In this document: piece by piece, positions 17,861 to 26,614 of the stretch
How positions within the stretch are numbered: the stretch's first letter is position 1
Layout: the number at the start of each line of letters is the position of its first letter
NCBI RefSeq assembly: GCF_000803065.1
Contig: NZ_JSXI01000024.1
Coordinates: 1-64,000, forward strand
Length of the DNA: 64,000 nucleotides
Direction of reading: 5' to 3'
DNA from: Sphingomonas sp. ERG5
Lineage (GTDB): Bacteria; Pseudomonadota; Alphaproteobacteria; Sphingomonadales; Sphingomonadaceae
Translations under genes and position numbers: made by a program
The notes under the pieces: model-generated
Seen by the model: the letters and a program-made list of their open reading frames with translations, nothing else
Databases searched by the model: none
Told to the model about the DNA's origin: nothing

Positions 17861-19063
17861 ATGAAAATTACCAATGCGCAGGTGTTCGTCTGTTCGCCCG
17901 GCCGCAATTTCGTCACGCTGAAGATCGAAACCGACGCCGGCATCTACGGTATCGGCGACGCAACCGTGAACGGGCGTGAACTGTCGGTCGCCTCTTACCT
18001 CACCGATCATCTCGTACCCGCCCTGATCGGGCGCGACGCCAGTGCGATCGAGGATATTTGGCAATATTTCTACCGCGGCGCGTATTGGCGTCGCGGGCCG
18101 ATCGGCATGGCCGCGATCGCCGCGATCGACGTGGCGCTGTGGGACATCAAGGCTAAGGCCGCCAATATGCCGCTATACCAGTTGCTCGGTGGCGCCAGTC
18201 GTGCGCGAATGCTCAGCTACAGCCATGCGGCCGGCGAGACGATCGAGGAAACCGCCGACAAGGTCATCGCCCTCACCGAACGCGGCTTCAAGGCAGTGCG
18301 CGTGCAAAGCGCGATTCCCGGAATGCCGGTGACCTACGGCGTCGACAAGGCCGGTGTCGCACCGCAAGCGCATGAGCGTCCGCGCGAGACATTATGGGAC
18401 ACATCACGCTATTTGCGCCATGTGCCCAAATTGCTCGGGCATGTCCGCGATATGGTCGGCGAGGACTTGCATCTGCTGCACGACGCGCACCACCGGTTGA
18501 CCCCGCAGGAAGCCGCGCGGCTGGCGAAATCGGTCGAGCCCTTCGATCTGTTCTGGCTCGAGGATCTCGTGCCGGCGGAAAACCAGGAGGCGTTCCGCCT
18601 GATCCGTCAGCACAGCACCACGCCACTTGCCGTCGGCGAAGTGTTCAACTCGATCCACGACTGCCGCACACTGCTTGAAGAGGGGCTGATCGACTATATC
18701 CGGACCACACCGGTTCATGCCGGCGGCATCACGCATGTGCGGCGCATCGCCGATCTCGCCGGGCTGCACCATGTGCGCCTCGGCAGCCATGGCGCCGCCG
18801 ACATGTCGCCGATCACGATGGGCGCGGCGCTGCATCTCGACCGCTGGGTGCCCAATTTCGGCATCCAGGAATATGCCTTCCATCCGCCCGAGGCGCAGGA
18901 GGTGTTCGCGCATGAGTGGCGGCTGGAGGACGGTTATCTGCTGAGCGGCGAAACGCCCGGCCACGGCGTTGATTTCGACGAAAAACTCGCCGCCCGCTAC
19001 CCATATCAGCGTGCCTATCTCGATGTTGCGCGCCTGTCGGATGGAACGCTGTGGAATTGGTAG
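17861..19063 (+). CDS. manD: D-mannonate dehydratase, enolase superfamily (ManD)
   Basis: Dehydrates D-mannonate to 2-keto-3-deoxygluconate in glucuronate catabolism. The 400-aa sequence resembles Novosphingobium ManD throughout: [20 protein letters not shown], the barrel, and the characteristic C-terminal GTLWNW. Metal ligands Asp208, Glu234 and Glu260 ([28 protein letters not shown]), general base pair Arg147/Tyr159 and catalytic His210 and His310 ([10 protein letters not shown]) are all present. It shares a transcription unit with the MFS transporter. Some ManD-family members have low activity or act on gluconate, so the precise substrate is less certain than the family. Confidence 0.92.
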   Translation: MKITNAQVFVCSPGRNFVTLKIETDAGIYGIGDATVNGRELSVASYLTDHLVPALIGRDASAIEDIWQYFYRGAYWRRGPIGMAAIAAIDVALWDIKAKAANMPLYQLLGGASRARMLSYSHAAGETIEETADKVIALTERGFKAVRVQSAIPGMPVTYGVDKAGVAPQAHERPRETLWDTSRYLRHVPKLLGHVRDMVGEDLHLLHDAHHRLTPQEAARLAKSVEPFDLFWLEDLVPAENQEAFRLIRQHSTTPLAVGEVFNSIHDCRTLLEEGLIDYIRTTPVHAGGITHVRRIADLAGLHHVRLGSHGAADMSPITMGAALHLDRWVPNFGIQEYAFHPPEAQEVFAHEWRLEDGYLLSGETPGHGVDFDEKLAARYPYQRAYLDVARLSDGTLWNW

Positions 19064-19076
19064 GCCCAAACGGTCT

Positions 19077-19096
19077 CAATCTGAAATTTCAGATTG
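19077..19096. promoter_or_regulatory. Palindromic operator, copy 2 (before the TonB-dependent receptor)
   Basis: CAATCTGAAATTTCAGATTG is a perfect 20-bp palindrome; its central 16 bp equal the site at 16484-16499. A TTGACA hexamer (19094-19099), a possible -35 element, overlaps its right end, although no good -10 was found. It lies 262 bp before the receptor start and just after the mannonate dehydratase stop. The likely binder is the GntR-type protein encoded at 15712-16374. Confidence 0.78.
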
Positions 19097-19358
19097 ACAT
19101 GCTGCGGCCAGCGAATACACGGAACGATGAAAGCCGACCCTGTGGGAGTCGGTGCACAAGGGAGACAACTCCGACACTGCGACGATATCGGCATTAGGCT
19201 TCCAGCAACCTGCCCCGTGTCGAACGGACAGGCCCGCAAACCACGCATGTCGACACTGCTTTTTCGCCCAATCGAAGACCCCGCCGTGATCGTGCGCAGA
19301 CGATCGCGGCGACTGAAACCGTGCGCCCAGAACAGAAAATCCAGGAGAGGAATACGAC

Positions 19359-21734
19359 ATGCTTAACGGACATTTGATCGCACGGGCCGGACTCGCCGCG
19401 GTGTTGCTTGGCACAACATGCCTGTCGAGCGTCGTTGCGGCGCAAACACTGGCCCCGCCGCCCGCAGATAGCGCCGCCGCGCCGCTCGCAACACAGGACA
19501 CGCCAGACGCAACGCCAGTGGTGGCGAACGACGAAGGCCCCGACATCATCGTCACCGGCACGCGCCGGTCGGAACGCCTGCAAGACGTTGCGGTCGCGAT
19601 CACCGCGGTCAGCGGTGAAGCGCTGGCCAAGACGGGTTATACGTCGGCTTCCGACCTGCAATATGTCGTGCCCTCTCTCACCTTCAACAATTCGCAGGGC
19701 GCAGGCTTTTCGATCCGTGGGTTCGGCAGCCAGAGCTTCGATTATAATCTGGAAAAATCGGTGTCGGTCGTGCTCGACGATGTCGTCCAGGGCCTGCCCC
19801 GCTCGATCGGCTTCAACACCTTTGCCGATGTCGAGCGCGTGGAGGTGCTCGAAGGCCCGCAGGGCACCCTGTTCGGCAAGAACGCATCAGCCGGCGTCGT
19901 ATTCGTGGTGACGCGCAAACCAGAGATCGGTGTGGCCAGCGTTCAGGGTTCGGTGCGCTACGGCACCGACAACGAGACGCAGATCGAGAACACCGTCAAT
20001 TTGCCGATCAGCGATACGCTCGCCGCGCGCATCTCAGGCACCTATCAGAAGCGCGACGGCTATCTGTTCAATGCCTTCACGCAAAGCAAGGAAGGTGGCT
20101 ATCGCGATGTGGCGCTCCGCGCCAAATTATTGTGGCAGCCGACGGCCGACATCCAGGCGATCACGACAGCGGAATATTTCGATCATCGCGACGACGGTTA
20201 CAATATCATTGAGAATGTCCGCAGCCTGACTCCTTATGCGACGCCCCCTTCGTCGACCTCGCAGACCAATCTCGATTACGCGACGATCTTCGCGCAATAC
20301 GGCTTCGCGGCCGGGACGAAAAACCAGACCTATCTCGCGAACAATCCCTGGTATGGCTATGTCAAACAGAAGGGCATTTCAGAAAACATCACCGCGTCGC
20401 TCGGAGACTACACGCTGACTTCGATCACGGCCTACAAACATCAGAGCAGCGGTAACTTCAACGATCCCGATTACACCGCGACGGACTTCTACACGCTCAA
20501 CCGCAACCGGCTGAAGGCAAACCAGTTTTCGCAGGAGTTGCGGCTGAATTCGCCGACCGGCAGAACGTTCGACTATATCGTCGGCCTGTTCTATTATCGG
20601 CAGAATGCGAGCGCCTTCGAAGCGCAGGCCGGCAAGCGAAACCGCACCGATCTCCCTCCCCTGACTTATGTCAATCCGGTCGGATCGGGTTCGGCCTATG
20701 GCTCGCAGCAGCGCAGCTATGCAGCGTTCGGCGAAGGCAATTTGCACCTGACGAGGAAGTTGTCGCTGATCGGTGGCCTGCGTATCACACACGACAAGGT
20801 TAGCGGCGATTACGCGCCGACCACCGATTTCCCCTACACCTATATCGGCACCATCCCACCGGCGATCGCCGGTTCCGCCAAGGCGACCGACCTGACTGGC
20901 AAGGCCACGATCCAGTACAAGCCATCGCCCGATATCATGGCCTATGCCACTTATGCGCGCGGCTACAAGTCACCGGCGATCGGCACGAGCCGCGGTGTTC
21001 TGCGTCCCGTAAAACAGGAGAATGTCGATTCGTTCGAAGTGGGTATCAAGTCGCAATTCTTCGACCGCCGCCTGACGCTGAATCTTACCGGCTACGTCAC
21101 CAACTTCTCCAACTTCCAGGCCAACACCTTCATCCTCCAGCCGAACGGCGATTATCTTGGACTGCTGGGCAATGCGCCGAAGGTCGAGGCGCGCGGGTTC
21201 GAGATCAGCACATCGCTGCGCGCCACGCCGGATCTGACGCTCAGCGGTAACTTCACCTACAACCATTCGAAATATCAGGGCTTCCTGGTTGGCTGCTACG
21301 CCAATCAGCCGGTCAATGCGGCACCGGGGCCGGGCTGCTATCGACAGGGCGCGTCGCTGGTCAATGATGCGAGCGATACCGACGTGATCCTGGCGCCGCG
21401 TGTCGTCTACAATCTGGGCGCCAACTACGAACCGCGACTGACCGAAACGCTCAAGCTGTTCAGCAGCGTCAACTGGTCGCACCGCGCCAGCACGCTGAGC
21501 GTGGCAGGCGATCCGGGGACGCGCATCCCAGCGTACGGCCTGCTCAACGGCACGATCGGCGTGGGCGCGATCGATGGTCGCCTGCGCCTCAGCGTTTACG
21601 GGCGCAACCTGCTCGACACACTGTTCATCGCCCGACTGCGTCCACTGCCGTTCGGGCCGACCGGCAGTTATTTACAGACCGTCGCGGGCGAAGGACGTCG
21701 CACCATCGGCGTGCGTCTGGATTATGCGTTCTGA
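19359..21734 (+). CDS. TonB-dependent outer-membrane receptor (probable sugar-acid or oligosaccharide uptake)
   Basis: 791 aa, complete. Signal peptide about 1-28 (ending SSVVAAQT), TonB-box region PDIIVTGTRRSERLQDVAVA, plug domain about 60-170 with GFSIRGFGSQ and VEVLEGPQGTLFGKNASAG, then a long beta-barrel ending in an aromatic residue (RLDYAF) as required for Bam-mediated insertion. AGGAGAGG precedes the ATG. Palindrome copy 2 lies upstream, placing it in the same regulon as the transporter and mannonate dehydratase. An uronic-acid-containing ligand is inferred from context only. Confidence 0.92.
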   Translation: MLNGHLIARAGLAAVLLGTTCLSSVVAAQTLAPPPADSAAAPLATQDTPDATPVVANDEGPDIIVTGTRRSERLQDVAVAITAVSGEALAKTGYTSASDLQYVVPSLTFNNSQGAGFSIRGFGSQSFDYNLEKSVSVVLDDVVQGLPRSIGFNTFADVERVEVLEGPQGTLFGKNASAGVVFVVTRKPEIGVASVQGSVRYGTDNETQIENTVNLPISDTLAARISGTYQKRDGYLFNAFTQSKEGGYRDVALRAKLLWQPTADIQAITTAEYFDHRDDGYNIIENVRSLTPYATPPSSTSQTNLDYATIFAQYGFAAGTKNQTYLANNPWYGYVKQKGISENITASLGDYTLTSITAYKHQSSGNFNDPDYTATDFYTLNRNRLKANQFSQELRLNSPTGRTFDYIVGLFYYRQNASAFEAQAGKRNRTDLPPLTYVNPVGSGSAYGSQQRSYAAFGEGNLHLTRKLSLIGGLRITHDKVSGDYAPTTDFPYTYIGTIPPAIAGSAKATDLTGKATIQYKPSPDIMAYATYARGYKSPAIGTSRGVLRPVKQENVDSFEVGIKSQFFDRRLTLNLTGYVTNFSNFQANTFILQPNGDYLGLLGNAPKVEARGFEISTSLRATPDLTLSGNFTYNHSKYQGFLVGCYANQPVNAAPGPGCYRQGASLVNDASDTDVILAPRVVYNLGANYEPRLTETLKLFSSVNWSHRASTLSVAGDPGTRIPAYGLLNGTIGVGAIDGRLRLSVYGRNLLDTLFIARLRPLPFGPTGSYLQTVAGEGRRTIGVRLDYAF

Positions 21735-21754
21735 TCGGACGATCAATCTGGATG

Positions 21755-21787
21755 GGAAGCCTCTGCCGCGCACCGGCGGGGGCTTCC
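21755..21787 (+). terminator. Strong hairpin after the TonB receptor gene, likely terminator
   Basis: GGAAGCCTCTGCCG (21755-21768) pairs with CGGCGGGGGCTTCC (21774-21787) over 14 positions, two of them G-T wobbles, with a 5-base loop. It starts 20 bp after the receptor stop codon. Only two T residues follow, so it may act as a weak intrinsic terminator or a 3'-end stabiliser. Confidence 0.6.
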
Positions 21788-21872
21788 TTGGCCGGCGCCC
21801 CGGGCAAAGGTGAGTCAAAACCTACAGGCGGTTGCTGACTTTCGGTAATTGCTGGCTACCGCCACCCCGTGA

Positions 21873-22568
21873 TCAGCGCGCGCCGTTCATGGCAGCCTGA
21901 ACCCGCAAGCGGGGAAAGACTTCCTCAAGCGACTTGGTGTCGGGCAATATGTAGACATATCCGCCTCTTTTCTGGAAAAGCGGGCGCAGGCTCTTGTTGT
22001 AGAAGGCCAGGGGCACATTGATGCACCCAAAGGTTATGCGGTTGTCGTCGGTCGTCGGAGACAGCATACGCTGGCGGCGCCGTTCCTTCTTGCTAACCTC
22101 TGTCGGGATCGGGTGGAGCGCCACGGACGTGGCATAATCGACCCAGAGCACTTTCTGCTTGCCGGCTGCCAACCCATATTTCGCCAGGAAGCGTCCCGCA
22201 GGCGTCGTCTTCTCCGCCGGGCCGATCTCGGCAAGGTTTTTGCTGCCGATGCCGGGGCTGGCGTCATCCCCGACGGCAACCCCGATCAGCACCGGCACCT
22301 TGGCCAGCGCTTTCCCTTTTGCATCGAAGAGCATGAGGGAAGGAGCGTTCTTGTCGATGATGACATAAGGCAGGGAATTATTGTCCCCGGACGCAGCCAC
22401 CCAATCGGCGACGCGCATCGCCGCCACCGATTGGGTCGCTTCATCTTCCACTTCCGTCATCGCCGGATGCGGTCGCGTCGATCTTGACGGGTGAGCAGCT
22501 TCCTTCGCCCGTGCAGGCACGGAAAGAGTCAGCGAAAGCCCGGCAAGCGCCAGAAAGACATTGATCAT
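21873..22568 (-). CDS. L,D-transpeptidase (YkuD domain), secreted
   Basis: Start at ATG 22568 gives a signal peptide (MINVFLALAGLSLTLSVPAR, cleavage after ARA) and 231 aa. The YkuD domain (about 66-220) carries the catalytic pair His152 (ALHPIP) and Cys182 (RITFGCINVPLAFY), replacing the usual HGC by FGC. Such enzymes make 3-3 peptidoglycan crosslinks or attach lipoproteins to the wall in the periplasm. The 3' neighbour is the converging TonB receptor; upstream is a small lipoprotein on the same strand. Which crosslink it makes is not shown by the sequence. Confidence 0.85.
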   Translation of the reverse strand: MINVFLALAGLSLTLSVPARAKEAAHPSRSTRPHPAMTEVEDEATQSVAAMRVADWVAASGDNNSLPYVIIDKNAPSLMLFDAKGKALAKVPVLIGVAVGDDASPGIGSKNLAEIGPAEKTTPAGRFLAKYGLAAGKQKVLWVDYATSVALHPIPTEVSKKERRRQRMLSPTTDDNRITFGCINVPLAFYNKSLRPLFQKRGGYVYILPDTKSLEEVFPRLRVQAAMNGAR

Positions 22569-22673
22569 CGCTTGAGGCGCTCGACATGAAACGGCAAAAA
22601 TGAACGGCCGTCGCCCCGAGGGTAGACCGACGCGGAAAATCACAGCTTTATTAGCATACGCTGCCTTGCGGCA

Positions 22674-22976
22674 TCAATGGCGCGGCTTTTTACGCTGATT
22701 TTCCTGCATGCGCTGCTCGACGCCATCCACCCGGGAATTGAGCTGATCGAGACGCTGACCATTATTCTGCGCCTGACCGGATGCGGCCTGTGCCTCGGCC
22801 AATGCCGCCTTGGCCGTGCCGTCGGTCTGCCCAAGCCTGGCCTCGAGCCCATCGACGCGTTGGCTCACGGGAGCGATCTGATCCCTCACATATCCCTTGG
22901 TGGCACAGCCACCCAAGCCCAACGCTCCAGCCAGGATGACAATGGCAGGGGCAAATTTGGTTACAGATGGCGACAT
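22674..22976 (-). CDS. Small outer-membrane lipoprotein with coiled-coil, Lpp-like
   Basis: 100 aa. Lipoprotein signal with lipobox LGLGGC (Cys24 would be acylated), followed by a heptad-rich helix (VSQRVDGLEARLG ... LDQLNSRVDGVEQRM) and a basic end (RKKPRH). This resembles Lpp/murein-lipoprotein-like proteins, which span membrane and peptidoglycan. It is followed by an L,D-transpeptidase gene; in other bacteria L,D-transpeptidases attach Lpp-type proteins to the wall through a terminal lysine. Here the end is KKPRH rather than a terminal Lys, so that link is only suggested. Confidence 0.8.
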   Translation of the reverse strand: MSPSVTKFAPAIVILAGALGLGGCATKGYVRDQIAPVSQRVDGLEARLGQTDGTAKAALAEAQAASGQAQNNGQRLDQLNSRVDGVEQRMQENQRKKPRH

Positions 22977-23114
22977 CGCATTCTTCCAATGGTTAACGAA
23001 ACCGTCGCAACCCAGGCACCGCAGTCAAAGTTCCACCAATTCGGTTCTATTCTGTCCGACTGTGCATCTCCTCGGATGAGATGAGTGGATCAAGCAGGTG
23101 CGCCGACGCGAGGA

Positions 23115-23825
23115 TCAGCGCACCTTTTGCCATTCCATCAGCAGGAAATAGGGCGCACGGCGATACCGCGCCGTGCGCCCCGCATCGGCCCCGACCGGCG
23201 CGGGTTCGGCAAAATGCCGCAAGTCGAAGCCGGCATCGAGCAGCAGTGTCATGTAGGTGCCGAGCGGCCTGTGCCAGTTCTGTACGCGAATGCCATTCCA
23301 CGCCTCCCAACTGACGCGCTGGTCGAGATAATGATCGACGCGAGGTAGTGGCGACCGGCCGAGCAGCCTGAGCCAGCGATCGGGCGTGCCCGCCGTGTGG
23401 AAACTCTGCAGATTGGCGATAAGCAACGCGCCGCCCGGACGCAGGACACGGTGGGTCTCCGCAATCGCGGCGGGCAAGTCGGGTATATCGATCAGCGACA
23501 GATAGCTGACGGCCAGATCAATCGTGGCATCAGGCAGGTCGAGCGCTTCCGCGCGTCCGACCCGGTAATCGCCGTCTGGATCAAGCTGTCTTGCGCGAGC
23601 GATCAACGCCACGGTCGGGTCGACACCGATCGGCACGATGCCCAGATCGCGCATCATGCGGCAGAACCTGCCTTCACCGCAGCCGATGTCAATCGCGGTG
23701 CCAAAGCCGCGCCCGGCGATCCGCGCGATCATCGGCGCGTCTAGCACGAAGCGGCGTCCCCAATCGCCCTGCAAGCCGACCGCATCGATCCAATCTTGCG
23801 CCGATTCCTTCCATCCATCGGACAT
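23115..23825 (-). CDS. Class I SAM-dependent methyltransferase
   Basis: About 236 aa from ATG 23825 (GGGGAG upstream; ATG 23852 is an alternative). Rossmann motif I is TAIDIGCGEGRFCRMM, followed by acidic motif II (IGVDPTV) and a Methyltransf_11-type motif (ETHRVLRPGGALLIAN). The substrate cannot be told: small-molecule, quinone and sugar methyltransferases share these motifs. It is monocistronic, facing away from ispDF, with 107 bp between the starts. Confidence 0.88.
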   Translation of the reverse strand: MSDGWKESAQDWIDAVGLQGDWGRRFVLDAPMIARIAGRGFGTAIDIGCGEGRFCRMMRDLGIVPIGVDPTVALIARARQLDPDGDYRVGRAEALDLPDATIDLAVSYLSLIDIPDLPAAIAETHRVLRPGGALLIANLQSFHTAGTPDRWLRLLGRSPLPRVDHYLDQRVSWEAWNGIRVQNWHRPLGTYMTLLLDAGFDLRHFAEPAPVGADAGRTARYRRAPYFLLMEWQKVR

Positions 23826-23932
23826 GCCGTCGCGCTCCCCATCTATCGGCACGCCCCATAACCGATCGAATCGACCGAAGCCGAGCGGAATAGCGGGTGG
23901 CGAGGCGGTCGGGCATGGGCTAGGCGAACGAC

Positions 23933-25111
23933 ATGACGGCCCCCAGTCCTACGCACCACCCCGCCCGCCCCCGCACAGCTGCGCTGATCGTTGCTGCCGG
24001 TCAGGGATTGCGCAGCGGCGGCAGTATCCCGAAGCAATTCGCACGCGTCGCGGGCAAGCCGATGATCGCGCATAGCCATGCGACCTTGCTCGCGCATCAC
24101 GCGATCGACCGTGTGATCGTCGCGATCGGCGAAGGACAGGATGCCGCGCTCGACGACGCGATCGGGCCGGTCGAGCGCGTGGCCGGCGGCGCAACCCGAC
24201 GGCTGTCGGTGCTGGCGGGTCTGGAGTCGCTGGCGCGTGATGGTGTCACCCGCGTTCTGATTCATGACGCCGCCCGCCCCTTCCTGCCCGTGGCGGTGAT
24301 CGATCGCTTGCTGGCCGCGCTCGACGAAGATGTTGGTGCGGTACCCGCTCTGCCTGTTGCCGATACACTCGCACGCGGCATGGAAGTGCTGGGCGCCGGA
24401 GTCTCACGGGACGGATTATTCCGTATCCAGACGCCGCAGGCATTCCGTTTCGACGCCATCCTCGCCGCCCATCGGGGTTGGTCGGGCGATGAGCCGACCG
24501 ACGATGCCCAGATGCTGCGCCAGGCGGGGGGAACAATAGCTTTGATCGAAGGCGATGCGATGCTCGAGAAAGTCACTTACCCAGCCGACTTCGCGGCGGC
24601 CGAAGCGCGCCACGCCGCAACGATGCGCGTGCGCAGCGCGACCGGTTATGACGTGCACCGGCTGGCCGAGGGCGAAGAATTGTGGCTTGGCGGGGTGCTG
24701 ATCCCGCACGACAAGGGGTTGTCCGGGCACAGCGATGCCGATGTCGCGCTGCATGCCATCACCGACGCACTGCTCGGCACGATCGCCGCGGGCGATATCG
24801 GCACGCATTTTCCGCCAAGCGACCCGCAATGGCGTGGCGCGGATTCGGCGCAATTTCTGGAGCATGCCGCTTCGTTGATCCGAGCACAGGGCGGCATCAT
24901 CGATTTCATCGACCTGACGATCATTTGCGAAGCGCCGAAGATCGGTCCGCATCGCGCGGCGATGCGCGACCGGGTCGCGACGCTGTTGCGGCTCGCTCCG
25001 GGTCAGATTAGCATCAAGGCGACAACGACCGAGCGGCTCGGTTTCACCGGGCGGGGCGAAGGAATTGCCGCGCAGGCGATTGCGACGATTCGGATCATGG
25101 GGGACGCATAA
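23933..25111 (+). CDS. ispDF: Bifunctional IspD/IspF: MEP cytidylyltransferase and MECDP synthase
   Basis: Catalyses two non-consecutive steps of the non-mevalonate isoprenoid pathway. The N-terminal IspD half (about 1-225) has the nucleotide-binding AALIVAAGQGLRSGGSIPKQF and VLIHDAARPF; the C-terminal IspF half (about 230-392) has the zinc site GYDVHRL ... GHSDADVALHAITDALLG and GDIGTHFPPSD. Fusion is normal in alphaproteobacteria. Its stop shares one base with the next start (ATAATG), then cinA follows. In most relatives this gene adjoins dusB-ntrBC, which here lies 8 kb away. Confidence 0.96.
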   Translation: MTAPSPTHHPARPRTAALIVAAGQGLRSGGSIPKQFARVAGKPMIAHSHATLLAHHAIDRVIVAIGEGQDAALDDAIGPVERVAGGATRRLSVLAGLESLARDGVTRVLIHDAARPFLPVAVIDRLLAALDEDVGAVPALPVADTLARGMEVLGAGVSRDGLFRIQTPQAFRFDAILAAHRGWSGDEPTDDAQMLRQAGGTIALIEGDAMLEKVTYPADFAAAEARHAATMRVRSATGYDVHRLAEGEELWLGGVLIPHDKGLSGHSDADVALHAITDALLGTIAAGDIGTHFPPSDPQWRGADSAQFLEHAASLIRAQGGIIDFIDLTIICEAPKIGPHRAAMRDRVATLLRLAPGQISIKATTTERLGFTGRGEGIAAQAIATIRIMGDA

Positions 25112-25644
25112 TGACGAAGCGGATCGGACTGACGGCAGCCATTGCCCTATGCGCAGGCATGAGCGCGACCGGCGTTCAGGCGGCGGAAACTGCGGCCAAG
25201 CCCTGCGTGACGCCGCAAGAAGCGTCCGGATTGATCCTGTTCATCGCGCCGGAGGCCTTCAAGGCCGTTGGCGACGTTTGCGCGACCACGCTGCCGGCCG
25301 GTGCATTGCTGCGCCAGACATCGGGAGCGTTCATTGAAAAGTACCGCGCCGAAACCGATGCGGCTTGGCCGATGGCGAAGGCCGCTTTGGTCAAGATTTC
25401 CGGCGACGACATCAAGCCGGCGCTGGAGAGCGATGCCTTCAAGCCGATGATGGCGACAATGATGGCGCCGATCATCGCCAAGGACATCAAGCCCAAGGAT
25501 TGCGCTCAAATCGACCGGATCGCCACACTTCTCGCGCCGCTGCCGCCACGCAATGCCGCTGAACTGGTGGTGACTCTGATCCAGCTGGCGGGCGACAAGA
25601 AGGAGAGCAGCAAGCTGCCCGTCTGCCCAGCGGACAAGGGTTGA
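25111..25644 (+). CDS. Conserved hypothetical secreted protein
   Basis: 177 aa. A signal peptide (MTKRIGLTAAIALCAGMSAT, cleavage near VQAAE) precedes a helical domain with four cysteines in the mature part (KPCVT, DVCAT, KDCAQ, PVCPA), suggesting two disulfides in the periplasm. I do not recognise a catalytic motif. It starts on the last base of ispDF and ends inside the leader of the cinA-type gene, so all three are probably one transcript. Function unknown. Confidence 0.85.
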   Translation: MTKRIGLTAAIALCAGMSATGVQAAETAAKPCVTPQEASGLILFIAPEAFKAVGDVCATTLPAGALLRQTSGAFIEKYRAETDAAWPMAKAALVKISGDDIKPALESDAFKPMMATMMAPIIAKDIKPKDCAQIDRIATLLAPLPPRNAAELVVTLIQLAGDKKESSKLPVCPADKG

Positions 25645-25670
25645 TCATGGAGCCGAACAAGGGGCTGAGC

Positions 25671-26192
25671 ATGGACACCATCCTGCCGGCCGAACTGGTT
25701 GAGGCCGCGCGACGCGTCGTCGATGCCAACAAGGCGATCGGCCGGCGGGTCACGGTCGCGGAAAGCTGCACCGGCGGACTGGTCGCGGCGGCGATTACCG
25801 AAATTCCGGGGTCGTCGGACGTGCTCGAAGCGGGCTTCGTGACCTATTCCAATGACGCCAAGCTCGAATTGCTCAACGTCAGCCCCGACATTCTCGAAAC
25901 CTTTGGCGCAGTGTCGATCGCCGTTGCGTGGAACATGGCGCAGTCGGCGCTGGAAATGAGCGGCGCCGATGTCGCGGTAGCCATTACCGGTGTTGCCGGC
26001 CCCGGCGGCGGCAGCGAGAAGAAGCCGGTCGGTACTGTCGTGTTCGCTCGTGCGGAAAAAGGCGCCGATCCCGGCCATGTCGTGGCGGACCGCAAGGATT
26101 TCGGCGATCTGGGCCGTGGTGGCGTACGGCTTCAGGCGGCGCTGTGTGCGCTCGAACTGTTGCTGCCGTCGGTGAGCGCCGATCCGGCATAA
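25671..26192 (+). CDS. pncC: Nicotinamide-nucleotide amidohydrolase PncC (CinA C-terminal domain)
   Basis: Deamidates NMN to nicotinate mononucleotide for pyridine-nucleotide recycling. Stand-alone CinA C-terminal domain with VTVAESCTGGLVAAAIT, GFVTYSNDAKLELLNV and AITGVAGPGGGSEKKPVGTV. ATG 25671 has AAGGGG upstream; ATG 25647 is an alternative adding 8 residues. Its last 61 bp overlap the converging COQ10/RatA-like gene. The ispDF-pncC-coq10/ratA-lipA cluster is shared with other alphaproteobacteria. Confidence 0.92.
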   Translation: MDTILPAELVEAARRVVDANKAIGRRVTVAESCTGGLVAAAITEIPGSSDVLEAGFVTYSNDAKLELLNVSPDILETFGAVSIAVAWNMAQSALEMSGADVAVAITGVAGPGGGSEKKPVGTVVFARAEKGADPGHVVADRKDFGDLGRGGVRLQAALCALELLLPSVSADPA

Positions 26193-26614
26193 AGCACCGC
26201 GGCGCGCTCCTCGAACGCGCCGATCATCTTGCGCAGTGCGGATCCGAACACTTGCCCGGCCAGCATCTCGAACATCTTGTTCTTGAACGCGAAATCGACG
26301 CTGAAATCGACCAGACATCCAGCAGCGCCATCGCTGCGGAAAGTCCATTCGTTGCGCAGATATTTGAGCGGCCCGTCGAGATAATCGACATGGATATGGT
26401 CGGGCCGCTGCTTCTTCACTTTCGACGTGAAGGTCTCGCGCAGTCCCTTGAAGCCGACGATCATGTCGGCGACCATCTCGGTCGAGCTGTTCGATCGCAC
26501 GCGGATTGCCGTCACCCAGGGCAGGAATTCGGCATAGCGTCCGACATCGGCAACCAGGTCGAACATTTGTTCGCTGCTATAGGGTAAGCGGCGGGTTTCA
26601 GAGTGGCGGGGCAT
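26132..26614 (-). CDS. COQ10/RatA-like START-domain protein
   Basis: 160 aa of the polyketide-cyclase/START family: MFDLVADVGRYAEFLPWVTA at the start and FSVDFAFKNKMFEMLAGQVF near the end are characteristic of COQ10-type ubiquinone-binding proteins and the related RatA. Family members chaperone coenzyme Q to the respiratory chain; the toxin role of E. coli RatA is not assumed here. It lies directly after lipA, sharing one base with its stop (TGATG), and overlaps pncC end-to-end. Co-transcription with lipA is likely. Confidence 0.9.
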   Translation of the reverse strand: MPRHSETRRLPYSSEQMFDLVADVGRYAEFLPWVTAIRVRSNSSTEMVADMIVGFKGLRETFTSKVKKQRPDHIHVDYLDGPLKYLRNEWTFRSDGAAGCLVDFSVDFAFKNKMFEMLAGQVFGSALRKMIGAFEERAAVLYAGSALTDGSNSSSAHSAA

